Positions 34,301-42,450 of a stretch of 64,000 nt of DNA are shown here, piece after piece. The notes beneath the pieces are model-generated. The model saw only the letters and a list, made by a program, of their open reading frames with translations. It did not search any database and was not told the DNA's origin. Source of the DNA: Lytechinus pictus (taxonomy: Eukaryota; Echinodermata; Echinoidea; Temnopleuroida; Toxopneustidae); contig NC_087258.1 of assembly GCF_037042905.1 (NCBI RefSeq), positions 3,797,001-3,861,000 of the forward strand, in the 5' to 3' direction. Positions within the stretch are counted from its first letter, which is position 1. Every line of letters starts with the position of its first letter. The translations under genes and the position numbers were made by a program.

Positions 34301-37300
34301 CAAATTCACTGACATAGGCATTTGTGATTTGATGATTATTCATGTATTCCTTTAAAAATATTTATCACATCCAAGCTGAAGAGTAATAAATAGAGCCTTC
34401 ATAATCACTGGTATTTGACAGTAGCCTAAACAATAGTCAAATGTGCCAAAGGCAGACAATAAAACAGATTTCCAAACTTTATCCCTGATGTACTGTTCTA
34501 GTCACCTGGTCTATACAATGCCTTTTGTGCTTAGAATTTGAATACTCTACCGATAAAGCTTACGCAACATCTACATTTGAAAATGATAGTGCTTATCCTA
34601 ATGAAAAATCACAAAGGTCATTTGAGAAAAGTTGATCATGAGCTAACCGTGAACTGGCTTATTGGGGCTATATACATTATGAAGTCTAGACTATGTAGTG
34701 ATTTATGCAATCGCTACTTGACAGTAGAGTGACCAACCATTTCTCTCCCTGTTCTCTTTCTTTCTATATCGTTTTGTTTGTCTCTCTCTGGGTATTTGTA
34801 TTTATCTGCAAACTTCCACTTTTTTATTAATATTTAATGAAAATGCTTTGAAATTTTTCATGGAACTTTTAAAAAAATGTAAGTTTATGTAGCTGTATTT
34901 TTTTTTTCTCTAATGATGTAAGACTCTCTCTGACTTTGACCTCTCCTTAAAAAATTGAACCAGGCAAATCTCTTGCATAGCAATGACCAGGATATGCTTT
35001 CTTAATACTGCAACTTTGGGGTAATTTGATGACTCCTTTCAGCAAAATTCTGTATTGCGGTAGTGCTTCAATACTCTAACTGTAATCCTGTAATTCTAAG
35101 AAATAAACATTCTTCATAGTAAATACCCTTCTCTTTGTGTTTGAGTAGGATCATATAATGTTAATGAGCTACATGTGTGCATCACTTTGAAGCAGAGAAT
35201 ATAAGCTAAGATGTTTTTAACTATCTAAAAACTATCTAAGAATCAATTTATGTATAGCGAGCCCTGGTATTTTTCTGATGGTCTGGACCCATTATCCTAA
35301 AGCTTAGCAATGGATCATGGAGCTTATTTGTGTTGCATACTTGTGGCAAAATTTGACTATGGTACTCAACAATAAAAAAAAAAGATATATATTTCTAATG
35401 TCTTTTTCAATTGCTGAATTGAATTCCATCTGGCCGTCCTTACAGAGACGTTTAGGTCTAGTAGCTCTTCACATCGGTGCCCCCTATCTCCTGGACAAGA
35501 GCTTGACCCGGCTCTCCTACCACCTTGAAGCAGGCTACAGGATACCCAACCTCTCTGATGATGTCAACAACCGGCTACGTCTTTGGTTGCCCTCCGTCAG
35601 GCGTGCATTGACCTTCGTCAATCGTATCCACATGGCTGTTTTCTACCTACGAGGGCTCTTCTATCACATTGCCAAGAGATTTTCCGGAGTGCAATATGTG
35701 AGTTTTTGTTTTGTTTCATACTGCCCTAAGTCACCTTGGATTTTTGTTTTAAACAGATGAGGTCTTTGATCTACAAATGCTGTGGATTTTCATTGCAATA
35801 GCAATTGCTCAAGTTGAAAAGATAGGACATTAATGCTGCATTGACTGGCCATAGATCCTAGTTGTACAGATGTAGAATAAATGAAATATTCCCATATCTG
35901 ATATTTTGCAAACTGATAACAAATGATTGCAAATGTAACAAATTGCTGTGCTTAAATTTATTGAAGATAAATAATTTGATACTTTTATATTGATATTATT
36001 CATGCTGCCACCATTGTACATTGGCTTCATGGTATTACTTTGGCAATGGAGTATCATTACATCTTCTAATTTAAAGGACAACAGTGTTTGGAATATGAGT
36101 GCTAGGGAAAGCAGGACTAGGGCTTTTGCATTTATTTTCCCTTTCAACCCTCTGAGAGATTCCTCTCACCTCGGTCGTTCAAAGGCCAATGTAGATGAAT
36201 TCCTTGCTGAAGGGTAGGATTCTAATCCTCAACCTTCTTTGGAGGCGAGAGTTTAAATCATTAGACATGGTGCTTCCAATGGTGATCATTCTTGGAATTA
36301 TATGTGATCGTTCTTTGACTTACAGTGGTTGTATTATTTGAAAATCTTGCAAAATCTTCATTTTTTTCACTGGTATGCTAATTTTCTATTGAGAATTCAT
36401 GATTGTCCTTTTGTATTTCCTGTCCATTACAAAGCTTCAAGTCAGAAGGAGTGCAGTATCCCAGGCCCTGCAGAAAAGCTTTCACATTCTTGGCTGGTTA
36501 TCAGGTATTCAGCTCAGTGTCAGTCTGCTATGGCATGCATTACAACTCAGAAACATGATGATCCACCAGTCTGGGGAAGAATCTGAGGAAGAGGACAGGT
36601 ATTAAAGCTTTGTGTATTTTTTTGGTGGCCATCAGCCCCCCCCCCCCAAACAAAATGCTGAAAGATTGGAAAACCACTGATAATTACCCCCAAAAATACG
36701 TTTAGAAGAATAAAATTTTATTTACATGTACACATTGTTTCATGTGGGGAAAAAATCACAAGTTTGAGTTTTACAGTTATATTGTGCATATTGCAGAGTA
36801 CATGCAAAATGAATTCAATTAAAAATATTTGAAAGTGGGTCCTCCTGTGCAAAATTACCTCAAAAAATGTATAAGTTTTCAGAGTTTTAGCAACTCATAA
36901 CTGAAGGGAATATGAGTGATATTTTATCATAATCAAAATCTCTATTTCAACATTTTTTTTCTCAAAAAGTAACACATGTAAATTTATATGCACAATCCAT
37001 CTTGACTTAGTTTAAGAAAAAAAAATGTATTCACAATCTAATAATGTTATCTGTGTCCTTAATGCAGTAATCCTGCCAATGATGCGCAGGTTGTTGACCC
37101 AAGATGGCGCTGTTCACTATGCCTGGAACGTCGTAAGAACACGACATGCCCTCCCTGTGGTCATCTATACTGCTGGCAGTGTATCATGGAGTGGTGTCGA
37201 ACAAAGGTGAATAATCCTTTATCTCCTTTACTTTATGTTTCAGGGAAAATATAATAATAATAATAATAAAGAGTATTTCTAAAGCGCCAAATCCACATTG

Positions 37301-39187
37301 ATTATGTGCTCAAGGCGCTGAAAATATACTTGGTATATTATTACCCTGGCTGTAGCTGAGCGGCCATATAGGCGCTAAAGCATTCAAGGAATAAATCCTA
37401 CCGGGTACCCATTCACCTCACCTGGGTCGAGTGCAGCACAGTGTGGATAAATTTCTTGCCGAAGGAAATTACGCCATGGCTGGGATTCGAACCCACGACC
37501 CTCTGTTTCAAAGTCCGAAGACTAATCCACTGGGCCACAACGCTCCACATTATGTGGGGGCTCAGGGCGACTTTTGCTCCTGAAATACTTGAAAGAGCAC
37601 TGCAATGTTAAAACGTATCCCATGTCCAATGATTTAGGCAGTAGGTTGTGAAAAAGTAGCTCCCAAAAAAAAAGAAAAAAAAAATCTTTTTTTTTGGGAT
37701 TTTGATGGTGATTAAGCCATTAAGATCTCTTTATTACTACTGCCTCTGCCTAAAAATAATCAAAGAAAAGTAAAATTTCATCATCATACCTGTGTTATTC
37801 ATTTCTAAAATTTTTCTCCCCCGCCACCAAGAAAATATTTACGAAATGATTTGTAAAATTGTTTAGAACAGTACAAAGGGGTATTCATTGCAGATAAACT
37901 GGCAACATATTGAGTTTATATGCATCTAGTACATGTAATTTCTCTTTTTTTTTTTTTTTTTAAATGATGTATCAGTTCATTGTTTGTATTTGTATGTGTG
38001 TTGGTAGGGTTGCCTAGCTTCACAACATGCTATCCAAATCAGACCTGCTACCCACCTAAAAAAGAACCTTTCCCATTAAAAATATAACTGGATCTCGCAA
38101 AAGCAGTGATATTATTTTGATATGTTCATTGTATAAAGTGCATGGGTATTGGTATACTTATACTTTGATTGTACAAATTGCAGATATACAATGCCATCTT
38201 GGTATTGTAATATAGAATATGCAATAATTTCTACAATTAAAGGAGAATGAAACCCTTGAAACTAGCTGAATCCATATCAAAGAGAAAAATAAAAGAAACA
38301 TATTGTTGAAAGTTTGAGGAAGATTGAATGAATAATAAGAAAGTTATGAGCATTTGAATATTGAGATCACTAGTGCCATGTAGATCCTCCCATCGGCAAT
38401 GCGACCAAGATCTGTGATATCACACACGTACAACTCCCTCATTACTTTAGTACTTATTTCACTTATATTCTCACTTTTATAGAGTCTATCACAATGTTAG
38501 GTGTTTTCTTTATGAGATGACAAGTACAGAGGTTTCACAACATTATATCATTGATGAATCGTTTGTCATATGATTAGAATGAGCAAAAAGAGATGTTTTG
38601 GGGTATATTTTCAGTGTCCGAATGGGAGAGTTGTACGTGTGTGACATCACAGATCTTGGTCGCATTGCCAATGGGAGGATCTCCATAGCATTAGTGATCT
38701 CGACATTCAAATGCTCATAACTCTTTTATTGCTAGTCCTATTTTACTCAAAGTTTTGTTGATCTTATTCTTTGATTTTTCTGCTTTCACAAAAGCTAACT
38801 TGCTCCAAGAGTTTCATTCTCCTTTAAGCATAAATGTAGGTCTATGCCAAGTCATGTACCAAAAAGAATTGCATAAAGGTTACCATTATGGTAACTTTGC
38901 CATCCAATGGTAGTTTGTCTGGAATCCTTGATTTTGTTTGGTTTGTGATCAGCGTTACCATGGTAGTTACCAGTTGATGGCAAATTTACCATAATAGTAA
39001 CTTTTACGCAACACGGCTCTGGTTTGTCAGCTATAGAGAAGTAATTTTTCTCATTGTTGCTGACTGTATTTTGTAGGATCCAGATTTGATTTTCTGATTT
39101 GTCTCTTTGCAGCCGGAGTGTCCAATATGCAGAGATGGCTTCCACGCGTCGAGACTCGTCCGTCTTCAGAACTATGACAAGAGATGA
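16215..39187 (+). CDS. PEX10: PEX10, peroxisome biogenesis factor 10 (RING E3 ubiquitin ligase subunit), seven coding exons
   Basis: Exons 16215-16329, 23785-23865, 24645-24721, 35446-35697, 36435-36598, 37068-37206 and 39113-39187 total 903 nt, or 300 codons plus TGA, with consistent phases and GT/AG at every junction. Family knowledge: PEX10 sits in the peroxisomal membrane with PEX2 and PEX12, and the complex ubiquitinates the import receptor PEX5 for recycling. Visible evidence: an N-terminal [15 protein letters not shown] helix, the [18 protein letters not shown] block, membrane-region motifs [16 protein letters not shown] and [17 protein letters not shown], a hydrophobic segment in exon 5, and a C3HC4 RING with ligands C245, C248, C260, H262, C265, C268, C279, C282. 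Its length is slightly below the vertebrate protein. The introns are full of transposons, but no coding damage is seen. Confidence 0.96.
16434..20249. mobile_element. 3.8-kb palindromic element with tandem subunits of about 0.4 kb in each arm
   Basis: The left arm starts GGGTCAATCCATGTCAAATC and the right arm ends with its inverse GATTTGACGTGGATTGACCC. Each arm is about 1.9 kb, and the turn is near 18335-18355. Within each arm a unit of 394-407 bp repeats, with starts CCTTGAAA..GGCTGAAA at 17294, 17701 and 18095 and mirrored in the right arm. Near both ends lie GGTTGCTAAGATACG and CTTAGCAACC. Paired ORFs (for example 16616-16855 and 19818-20057) are the two arms of one non-coding sequence. 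There is no transposase. Confidence 0.88.
20486..21142. mobile_element. Inverted-repeat element of about 0.66 kb
   Basis: The ends TGTGAGTAAAAATAAACTTG..ACACCTC and the complement (GAGGTGTCAAGTTTTTATTA..TACTCACA) are inverted. Inner blocks also mirror, including CACTGCAATGA near 20690 and its counterpart near 20910-20930, TTTGGTGC and GATGTAAATTTTGATT. It is non-coding. Target duplication is not clear. Confidence 0.7.
21963..23100. mobile_element. Inverted-repeat pair around the GCAGTCAGTCCGCAAGCCC block
   Basis: GCAGTCAGTCCGCAAGCCC at about 21993-22011 and its inverse GGGCTTGCGGACTGACTGC at about 23059-23077 are embedded in longer, weaker inverted similarity, with TTTATCCAAGT and TTCATG on both sides. 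This is a likely diverged foldback of about 1.1 kb, later hit by the element at 22388-22686. Confidence 0.6.
22388..22686. mobile_element. MITE, 299 bp, nested
   Basis: Terminal inverted repeats TTTTAGATGGGTCAGCAGCC(AG) at both ends. The inner sequence is unique and non-coding; overlapping minus-strand frames of 80 and 93 aa are chance. It lies inside the larger inverted-repeat pair 21963-23100. Confidence 0.78.
23101..23784. other. Intronic sequence with an unconfirmed ORF
   Basis: A GC-richer patch at 23118-23345 stays open for 71-73 codons on both strands. It has no recognised domain and no clear splice sites in phase with PEX10 exons 1 and 2, so it is not called as a gene. The rest of the intron end is AT-rich. 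Confidence 0.4.
23785..23865 (+). CDS. PEX10: PEX10 exon 2 (residues 39-65)
   Basis: Acceptor TTTAG|GTGCAAG and donor GCAG|GTATTT. Encodes (G)[16 protein letters not shown] and [11 protein letters not shown], the conserved WRKE..YFGLTTLAG block of PEX10. Phase 1 at both ends, consistent with exons 1 and 3. Confidence 0.93.
23866..24644 (+). other. PEX10 intron 2
   Basis: AT-rich intron with a C-run at about 23941-23957, a TA-rich stretch and (AAT/GAT)n-like simple sequence at 24128-24200. No nested gene or clear transposon. Confidence 0.75.
24645..24721 (+). CDS. PEX10: PEX10 exon 3 (residues 66-91)
   Basis: Acceptor TTCTAG|GCTTTC and donor TTGCAG|GTGAGT. Encodes [20 protein letters not shown] and AIPSLQ, the [14 protein letters not shown] motif that is diagnostic for PEX10. 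It ends in phase 0. Confidence 0.94.
25300..26090 (+). pseudogene. Gag-like region of the DIRS-type element
   Basis: Overlapping broken frames. One contains [11 protein letters not shown]; another reads [18 protein letters not shown] and then [20 protein letters not shown]. Its position upstream of the RT and its basic, aromatic composition fit a gag. No zinc knuckle is visible. Several indels prevent a single reading. Confidence 0.45.
26620..27490 (+). pseudogene. Reverse transcriptase of the DIRS-type element (frameshifted)
   Basis: Across several frames one can read [75 protein letters not shown] and YIDDWVVLL (catalytic DD), then [17 protein letters not shown] sequence and CLDWLGI. This order (KRLI.DLR.VN..L, F.FDLK.GYHH, .DDG) is the DIRS/Ngaro RT pattern. 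Multiple stops and indels make it inactive. Confidence 0.85.
27540..28340 (+). pseudogene. RNase H and connection domain of the DIRS-type element
   Basis: Two overlapping frames (27543-27725 and 27686-28177) give [18 protein letters not shown] (first catalytic Asp), [15 protein letters not shown] (Glu), [16 protein letters not shown] (Asp) and [19 protein letters not shown] (the WxPxExxxADALSR signature). The reading continues as [17 protein letters not shown], and then frame-shifted as [20 protein letters not shown] near 28212-28266. An A-run follows at 28362-28385. Confidence 0.88.
28341..29078 (+). other. Non-coding segment between RNase H and recombinase of the DIRS-type element
   Basis: AT-rich with an A run of about 24 bases, GTGAGAGAT just after it (donor-like) and AAATCCAG|AAATTC just before the recombinase frame (acceptor-like). 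The element may once have spliced across this segment. No coding is recognised. Confidence 0.4.
29079..30069 (+). pseudogene. Tyrosine recombinase of the DIRS-type element (frameshift and one stop)
   Basis: Frame 1 starts near 29097 ([20 protein letters not shown]), meets a TAG near 29211, resumes through [20 protein letters not shown] and reaches [14 protein letters not shown] (first catalytic Arg, in LRFDE). A one-base shift near 29690 leads into frame 2: [11 protein letters not shown], then [16 protein letters not shown] (His-x-x-Arg), FKKHGRWRS (His/Trp box) and KDGYI (Tyr nucleophile). All catalytic residues are recognisable. Stop at 30067. Confidence 0.9.
30740..30895. repeat. GTGTATTGTGTATTG-type simple repeat
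   Basis: Loose tandem of TGTGTATTG/TGTATATGCGTG words across about 130 bp. Chance Cys/Val/Tyr-rich frames arise from it. Confidence 0.7.
30961..32860. mobile_element. 1.9-kb palindromic element carrying ten RFX/X-box-like palindromes
   Basis: The ends GTAGAGCGGATTAGC (30961) and GCTAATCCGCTCTAC (to 32860) are inverted and flanked by TA. The outer arms mirror for about 450-480 bp. Inside, a unit of 386-397 bp repeats (starts 31260, 31646, 32043). The 14-mer GTTGCCATGGCAAC or a variant with one or two changes occurs at 31097, 31260, 31411, 31646, 31804, 32043, 32192, 32406, 32558 and 32721. It has no coding capacity and lies in PEX10 intron 3. Confidence 0.9.
31097..32734. promoter_or_regulatory. 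Array of ten X-box (RFX-type) palindromic sites
   Basis: Five sites are exact GTTGCCATGGCAAC (31097, 31260, 31646, 32558, 32721). Three are one-base variants ATTGCCATGGCAAC (31411, 31804) and GTTGCCATGGCAAT (32406). One is GTTGCCATAGCAAC (32043) and one is ATTGTCATGGCAAC (32192). Established knowledge: RFX proteins bind paired half-sites GTTGCC and GGCAAC with a 1-3 bp spacer; here the spacer is AT. Binding at this locus is inference. Confidence 0.6.
33030..33110 (+). promoter_or_regulatory. CRE plus YY1-like motif, possible promoter
   Basis: GATGACGTCATCCAAGATGG at about 33030-33050 combines a full CRE palindrome (TGACGTCA) with a YY1-like CCAAGATGGC, a pair often found at transcription starts. 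An ATG in the YY1 motif opens only 12 codons ([12 protein letters not shown]). No downstream exon was identified. CRE-like sites are also frequent in the foldbacks of this window, so this may be repeat sequence. Confidence 0.25.
33291..33375. repeat. Two adjacent strong hairpins
   Basis: GGAGCTCCGGCCCG / CGGGCCGGAGCTCC with loop AAAAG (33291-33323) is followed by CGTATCAGCTAGCCCAG / CTGGGTTAGCTGATACG (33336-33375). The first stem is perfect at 14 bp. No T-run follows, so these are not simple terminators; function unknown. Confidence 0.8.
33376..35445 (+). other. Distal part of PEX10 intron 3, nothing coding
   Basis: Contains C-runs at about 33578-33605, a T-run at about 33640-33666 and AT-rich sequence, but no recognisable exon. 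Intron 3 as a whole is 24722-35445. Confidence 0.5.
35446..35697 (+). CDS. PEX10: PEX10 exon 4 (residues 92-175)
   Basis: Acceptor CCTTACAG|AGACGT and donor CAATAT|GTGAGT. Encodes [20 protein letters not shown], then [20 protein letters not shown] and [20 protein letters not shown], ending GVQY. These are the conserved membrane-region blocks of the Pex2/Pex12-type N-terminal domain. Codon use is GC-richer than the flanking intron. Confidence 0.96.
35698..36434 (+). other. PEX10 intron 4
   Basis: AT-rich. A short SINE-like stretch at about 36118-36225 (TGTAGATGAATTCCTTGCTG and neighbours) resembles the middle of the SINE at 37.2-37.5 kb. No gene is seen. Confidence 0.6.
36435..36598 (+). CDS. 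PEX10: PEX10 exon 5 (residues 176 to first two bases of 230)
   Basis: Acceptor TACAAAG|CTTCAA (a weak polypyrimidine tract lies upstream) and donor GACAG|GTATTA. Encodes [20 protein letters not shown], then [18 protein letters not shown] (hydrophobic, probably membrane-embedded) and an acidic linker GEESEEED before the RING. It ends in phase 2. Confidence 0.9.
36599..37067 (+). other. PEX10 intron 5
   Basis: AT-rich with a C-run at about 36636-36644. Nothing else is recognised. The acceptor AATGCAG is at 37061-37067. Confidence 0.7.
37068..37206 (+). CDS. PEX10: PEX10 exon 6 (residues 230-276, most of the RING finger)
   Basis: Acceptor TTAATGCAG|TAATCC and donor ACAAAG|GTGAAT. Read in phase from exon 5 it gives [18 protein letters not shown], then [19 protein letters not shown], holding zinc ligands C245, C248, C260, H262, C265 and C268. 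The open frame printed by a naive translation is a different, wrong frame. Confidence 0.96.
37249..37550 (-). mobile_element. tRNA-derived SINE, apparently full length
   Basis: On the minus strand the element begins near 37550 with GGAGCGTTGTGGCCCAGTGG (A box TGGCCCAGTGG at 37527-37537) and has a B box GGTTCGAATCC at 37483-37493. It continues through a tRNA-unrelated body and ends in GCGC..TTTATTATTATTATTAT at 37249-37290. The A/B box spacing fits an internal pol III promoter. It sits antisense in PEX10 intron 6. Confidence 0.9.
38237..38827. mobile_element. MITE, TTAA-flanked, copy 2
   Basis: Same family and orientation as 1681-2286. TIRs TTAAAGGAGAATGAAAC and complement, TTAA at each end. 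It carries TGATATCACACACGTACAAC near the left and its inverse GTTGTACGTGTGTGACATCA near the right. It differs from copy 1 mainly by small indels. Confidence 0.82.
38869..39011. mobile_element. Small MITE, 143 bp, immediately upstream of the last PEX10 exon
   Basis: Inverted ends TTGCATAAAGGTTACCATTA..TTTGCCATC and GATGGCAAATTTACCATAAT..TTTTACGCAA. Inner mini-palindromes GTTACCATTATGGTAAC and GGTAGTTACC are present. It lies about 100 bp before the exon 7 acceptor. Confidence 0.7.
39113..39187 (+). CDS. PEX10: PEX10 exon 7 (residues 277-300 and stop)
   Basis: Acceptor TCTCTTTGCAG|CCGGAG. Encodes [20 protein letters not shown] and YDKR, then TGA at 39185-39187. C279 and C282 complete the RING. 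The last nine codons and the stop lie in a 34-bp sequence that is repeated directly after the stop. Confidence 0.96.
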   Translation, partial: PECPICRDGFHASRLVRLQNYDKR

Positions 39188-39226
39188 CAGGAACCGTCTT
39201 CAGAACTATGACAAGAGATGACAGGA
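39160..39226 (+). repeat. 34-bp tandem duplication spanning the PEX10 stop codon
   Basis: The unit beginning CCGTCTTCAGAACTATGACA occurs at 39160-39193 and again at 39194-39226 with no visible difference. The first copy supplies the last codons and TGA; the second lies in the 3' UTR. The length of 34 is not a multiple of three, but the in-frame stop in copy 1 protects the protein. Confidence 0.9.
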
Positions 39227-39227
39227 G

Positions 39228-40030
39228 ATCTTAGAAGATTTAGCCGACCAGCATTCCATGATTATTGCCAAAGTATCAAGCTAAGATTGGTTTTATGTGC
39301 CAAACTTCATCAGTACAAATGCAGAATTATGCTTTAGTATTTTTATTTTGAATCTGTGATTGGGTAAGGGGAGTGGTGGTGATATTGATGGGGGAGGGGG
39401 GGGGGGGGTAACAGAGAGCTATTCTCTTTTGTAAGTACCACAAGTTCGAATGGGCAAAATGGGTGATTACAAGTTCAGTGTTAACCTTTTGGTGTTGGTG
39501 TTGGGTCAGTTTTTATATTAGAATAACACCAAGCATAGAATGAAAATGTTCTGAAATCTCACTCACTAGGTGTTGAGCTGTTGTATTTTGATCTGGAATC
39601 TGAATTGGTTTTGGAGCTAGGAAACGCAAGCCAAATTCTGCTAATTCAAACATCAACACTAGACTTGAAATCTGTTATTTCATGATTTCATTCATGACTA
39701 TTTACTAGAGTGCATCCCCACTGCATGTTCTGGGGCCCCTTTGCTTAATGAGTTGTAATCGGTCGCAACTCAAAAATCAATCGCAAATTAATTTTCAACC
39801 AATCAAAATTTTGCATCTAGGACTTGTGCTTGATTTTTTGAGTTGGGATTTTAAATGCAACTCTTTCTTAAATGAGTGATGTATAACAGTATGATGATGG
39901 GTCATACACCACATTCATTGATGAATTCAATAGACTTCATGTCACACTGATCTTTTGGTGTAGTAGCGCTCAAATATAAGTCAGTTTAATTGACTGAGAA
40001 TCATGCTTATTTCTAATGAAAAAAAACCCT
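39228..40030. other. PEX10 3' flank, no further gene
   Basis: Presumed 3' UTR then intergenic sequence. A G-run lies at 39389-39408. No canonical AATAAA was identified with confidence. Confidence 0.4.
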
Positions 40031-40032
40031 TT

Positions 40033-40630
40033 AAGTCAGTGTAATTGACTGAGTTATTCTTAACTTTTATGTGGAACAGCTCCCACACGTATAAGCCAAT
40101 TTGATTAACTTTGAGTCACACTTGTCTCTGAGAAACAGCATCCAAATGTGAGTCAGATTAATTGACTGAGTTGCTTAGTGGAACAGCTCCTTCATATTTT
40201 AGTTAGTTTGATTGCCTTGGAGTCACAATCATCTCTGAGACACCGCCCCAAAATTAATGTCAATTTTCATTGAATTGACTTTGAGTCACTTTTCTCTTTG
40301 TGAAACAGCTACCAAATGTAAGTCAAATTAATTGACTCTGAATCACAAATTTTACTCTGAAACAGCACACAAATGTTAGATTAATTGACTGAGTTACTCT
40401 TAACCTTTTTTATGGAGCAGCTCCCACATGTATAAGCCAATTTGATTAACTTTGAGTCACACTTATCTCTGAGAAACAGCATCCAAATGTAATTCAGATT
40501 AATTGACTGAGTTGCTCTTAACCTTGTTTGTGGAACAGCTCCTCAGATATAAGTTAGTTTGATTGCCTTTCAGTCTCTGAGACATTGCCCCCACTAAATT
40601 AATGTCAATTTTCACTTTATTCACTTTAAT
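40033..40630. repeat. Tandem repeat, 341-bp higher-order unit made of subunits
   Basis: TCCCACACGTATAAGCCAAT at 40081 recurs as TCCCACATGTATAAGCCAAT at 40422, a period of 341 bp. The following blocks also recur (ACTTTGAGTCACACTT, GAGAAACAGCATCCAAATGT, TTAATTGACTGAGTTGCT). Inside each unit AATTGACTGAGT and GGAACAGCTCC words repeat every 60-90 bp with divergence. It is non-coding. Confidence 0.8.
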
Positions 40631-40669
40631 TTGATCTCAAGCTTGAAAGAGAGCACGTGCAGTAAATAA

Positions 40670-40813
40670 TTACTTCCGGGGCATTGTTGATTTCCATGCT
40701 CAGTTCTTCGTCGATATTTAATGATGCTCTTCCAAAAAACCCGATAAAATTTCACAAATTAGTTTATTTTTTGTGATTTTTTTATCTGGACACGATCGAG
40801 CGTTCCCTCGAAG
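40670..40813 (+). promoter_or_regulatory. Possible promoter and first exon with strong donor
   Basis: An ETS-like ACTTCCGGGGC at about 40671-40681 is followed 130 bp later by CTCGAAG|GTAAGTTT, an almost perfect splice donor at 40814. The region between has no long frame, so a leader exon is the likeliest reading. No acceptor partner is assigned. Confidence 0.3.
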
Positions 40814-41076
40814 GTAAGTTTACCGCATATTATGGTTTGATTCGTAGTTTAAAAGTGACATTTTCGGACTGATCCGAAGGGTTTTCTGTTGTTTTCTCAG
40901 CAGCTTGTTGCAGTCGAATAATGTATTGACTGAACTCTGTGAAGATTTTATGTGAGCGATTGCTTGCGTTTTCTGAATATATTTTTGAAAATAGGCCAAA
41001 ACATGCTTTGCGAATGAAAATTTTCTGTAGAAAACTAAACATATTACGTAAGAGTTTTTGCTGAACCCCAGAAAAG

Positions 41077-41263
41077 CGGAGCAGCGAAATGAGATTTCTC
41101 TCAGCCGTGCGAATTACGTTACATTATGTCGCATGTCTCTCAGCTTGAGCCCGAATCTCGGAGAGATATTTACGACAACTGATCGAGACCACCTGTTCTT
41201 TTAACCTTCAGGCGCGAATTTTAAATCCAGCAGCGGATCTCCCTCTTCAAAGGGCTTGACAGA
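41077..41263 (+). repeat. Direct repeat of about 185 bp, copy 1
   Basis: Starts GCGGAGCAGCGAAATGAGAT and ends CTCCCTCTTCAAAGGGCTT. It is repeated in the same orientation at 44233-44416 with only a few substitutions. It includes GAGAGATATTTACGACAACT and a CpG-rich start. It lacks TG..CA ends, so it is not obviously an LTR. Confidence 0.8.
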
Positions 41264-41623
41264 GTCAGTAGTCCATTTGCTAGTAGGTCCATGTCTTCCA
41301 AAAGAATTGAGTAGATGATGTGAGTTTTTTTCCACGTTCTGATCACCTCAGGGCTCGCAGTTATTTCTCTTTTAACATGTCTTTGATACCAACATTCAGA
41401 TTCTTTAAGTTAGATTTTGTCATTTTTTTTTTACACTTTCTCTAGTGTGAAAAAAAGCGAAACACATCATCATTAACTTTGAAAAGACCACCTCTATTCT
41501 GTAAATTTAGCCATGTCATTGAATAGGATAAGAAAGAAGGAGCAAAAGTAGTAAGTTCATCATTCACTTGCCACTGCTTCAGAAGGGTAACATAATCTCT
41601 TGCCTGTTGAGACTTCATTTTTT

Positions 41624-42235
41624 TTAATACTTATTTATGAGAGAAAAAGGTACAAATCCTGCAATATACCTTAACACCTGCATGTCATGATCATTGTGAG
41701 ATGTTGTCATTGCAGTTGCTGGCTCTTTATCATGCACATGTAGGTCCTTAATGCACTGGTTGATGACAACATCTCCCAGGACAGTTCTCAGTACATATTG
41801 ATGGAGTAAGTTTTTCACTATCGCCTTTCCTCCGACACCCAACAACGTATCGATTCCCACTTCCCTTTCGCCTCTTTACTTGTTCGCAATTTGTGGAAAA
41901 CAGTCCAAATCTGCATTAGCCCTGCTTGAGAATTGAGTGCACCTTGTCCTGCCTCAATGGTGCCCAGTATGTCTTTTAGTAAATCATGACAAAAGTCAGT
42001 AAACTTCTCCATTGTTGCCTCTTTCAAAATCCTTTGTGCTAGATGGACAACCTCACCACCATATCCAACTGGGATGTTGAATTTGGAGTCAACTACAGCT
42101 TTCTCAAGTGTGCATTTCACTATGTCTCCTGCTGAATTTAAAACCGTTTCACTGTCTACCTCGGGATGGAATCTTGTTTTTATTACTGTGAGGATAAAAC
42201 TAGAACTGCAATCGTTTCAGAACGATGTGCATGCA
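41624..42235 (-). pseudogene. Decayed ORF of a THAP-associated or transposase-like protein, C-terminal part
   Basis: The minus-strand reading starts inside 42235-42121 (TVIKTRFHPEVDSETVLNSA) and runs through KFNIPVGYGGEVVHLAQRIL and FTDFCHDLLKDILGTIEAGQ to FHKLRTSKEAK. A frameshift near 41865 follows, then IDTLLGVGGKAIVKNLLHQY and QVLRYIAGFVPFSLINKY. The ending VLRYIAGFVPFSLINKY resembles the C-terminal part of uncharacterised, transposon-like proteins that often carry THAP domains in marine invertebrates. It is interrupted upstream by the foldback at 42251. Linkage to the THAP exon at 50 kb is inference. Confidence 0.45.
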
Positions 42236-42250
42236 TTGACGCGTCTGATT

Positions 42251-42450
42251 GAAAGGTCAAGTCCACCTCAGAAAAATGTTGATTTAAATCAATAGGGAAA
42301 ATCAGACAAGCACAATGCTGAAAATTTCTTCACAATCGGATGTAAAGTTATGACATTTCAAAGTTTCGCTTATTTTTAACAAAATAGTTAATGAACGAGC
42401 CAGTTACATCCAAATGAGAGAGATGATGATGTCACTCACTCAAAATGGCG
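42251..42450. mobile_element. Partial copy of the GGTCAAGTCCACC foldback family
   Basis: Matches the left half of the element at 2471-3085, from AAAGGTCAAGTCCACCTCAG to CATCCAAATGAGAGAG..TGATGTCACTCACTCA, then breaks off. It interrupts the ORF remnant at 41624-42235. Confidence 0.75.

Noticed and set aside
35990..36217. 75-codon ORF in PEX10 intron 4
   Set aside because: Lies between exons 4 and 5, overlaps SINE-like debris and has no PEX10 homology.
37025..37210. 61-codon ORF over PEX10 exon 6
   Set aside because: Wrong frame; the spliced PEX10 frame through the same bases gives the RING finger.
39389..39408. G-run as a possible telomeric or quadruplex element
   Set aside because: A simple homopolymer of uncertain length; similar runs occur at many places in this window and are prone to sequencing error.
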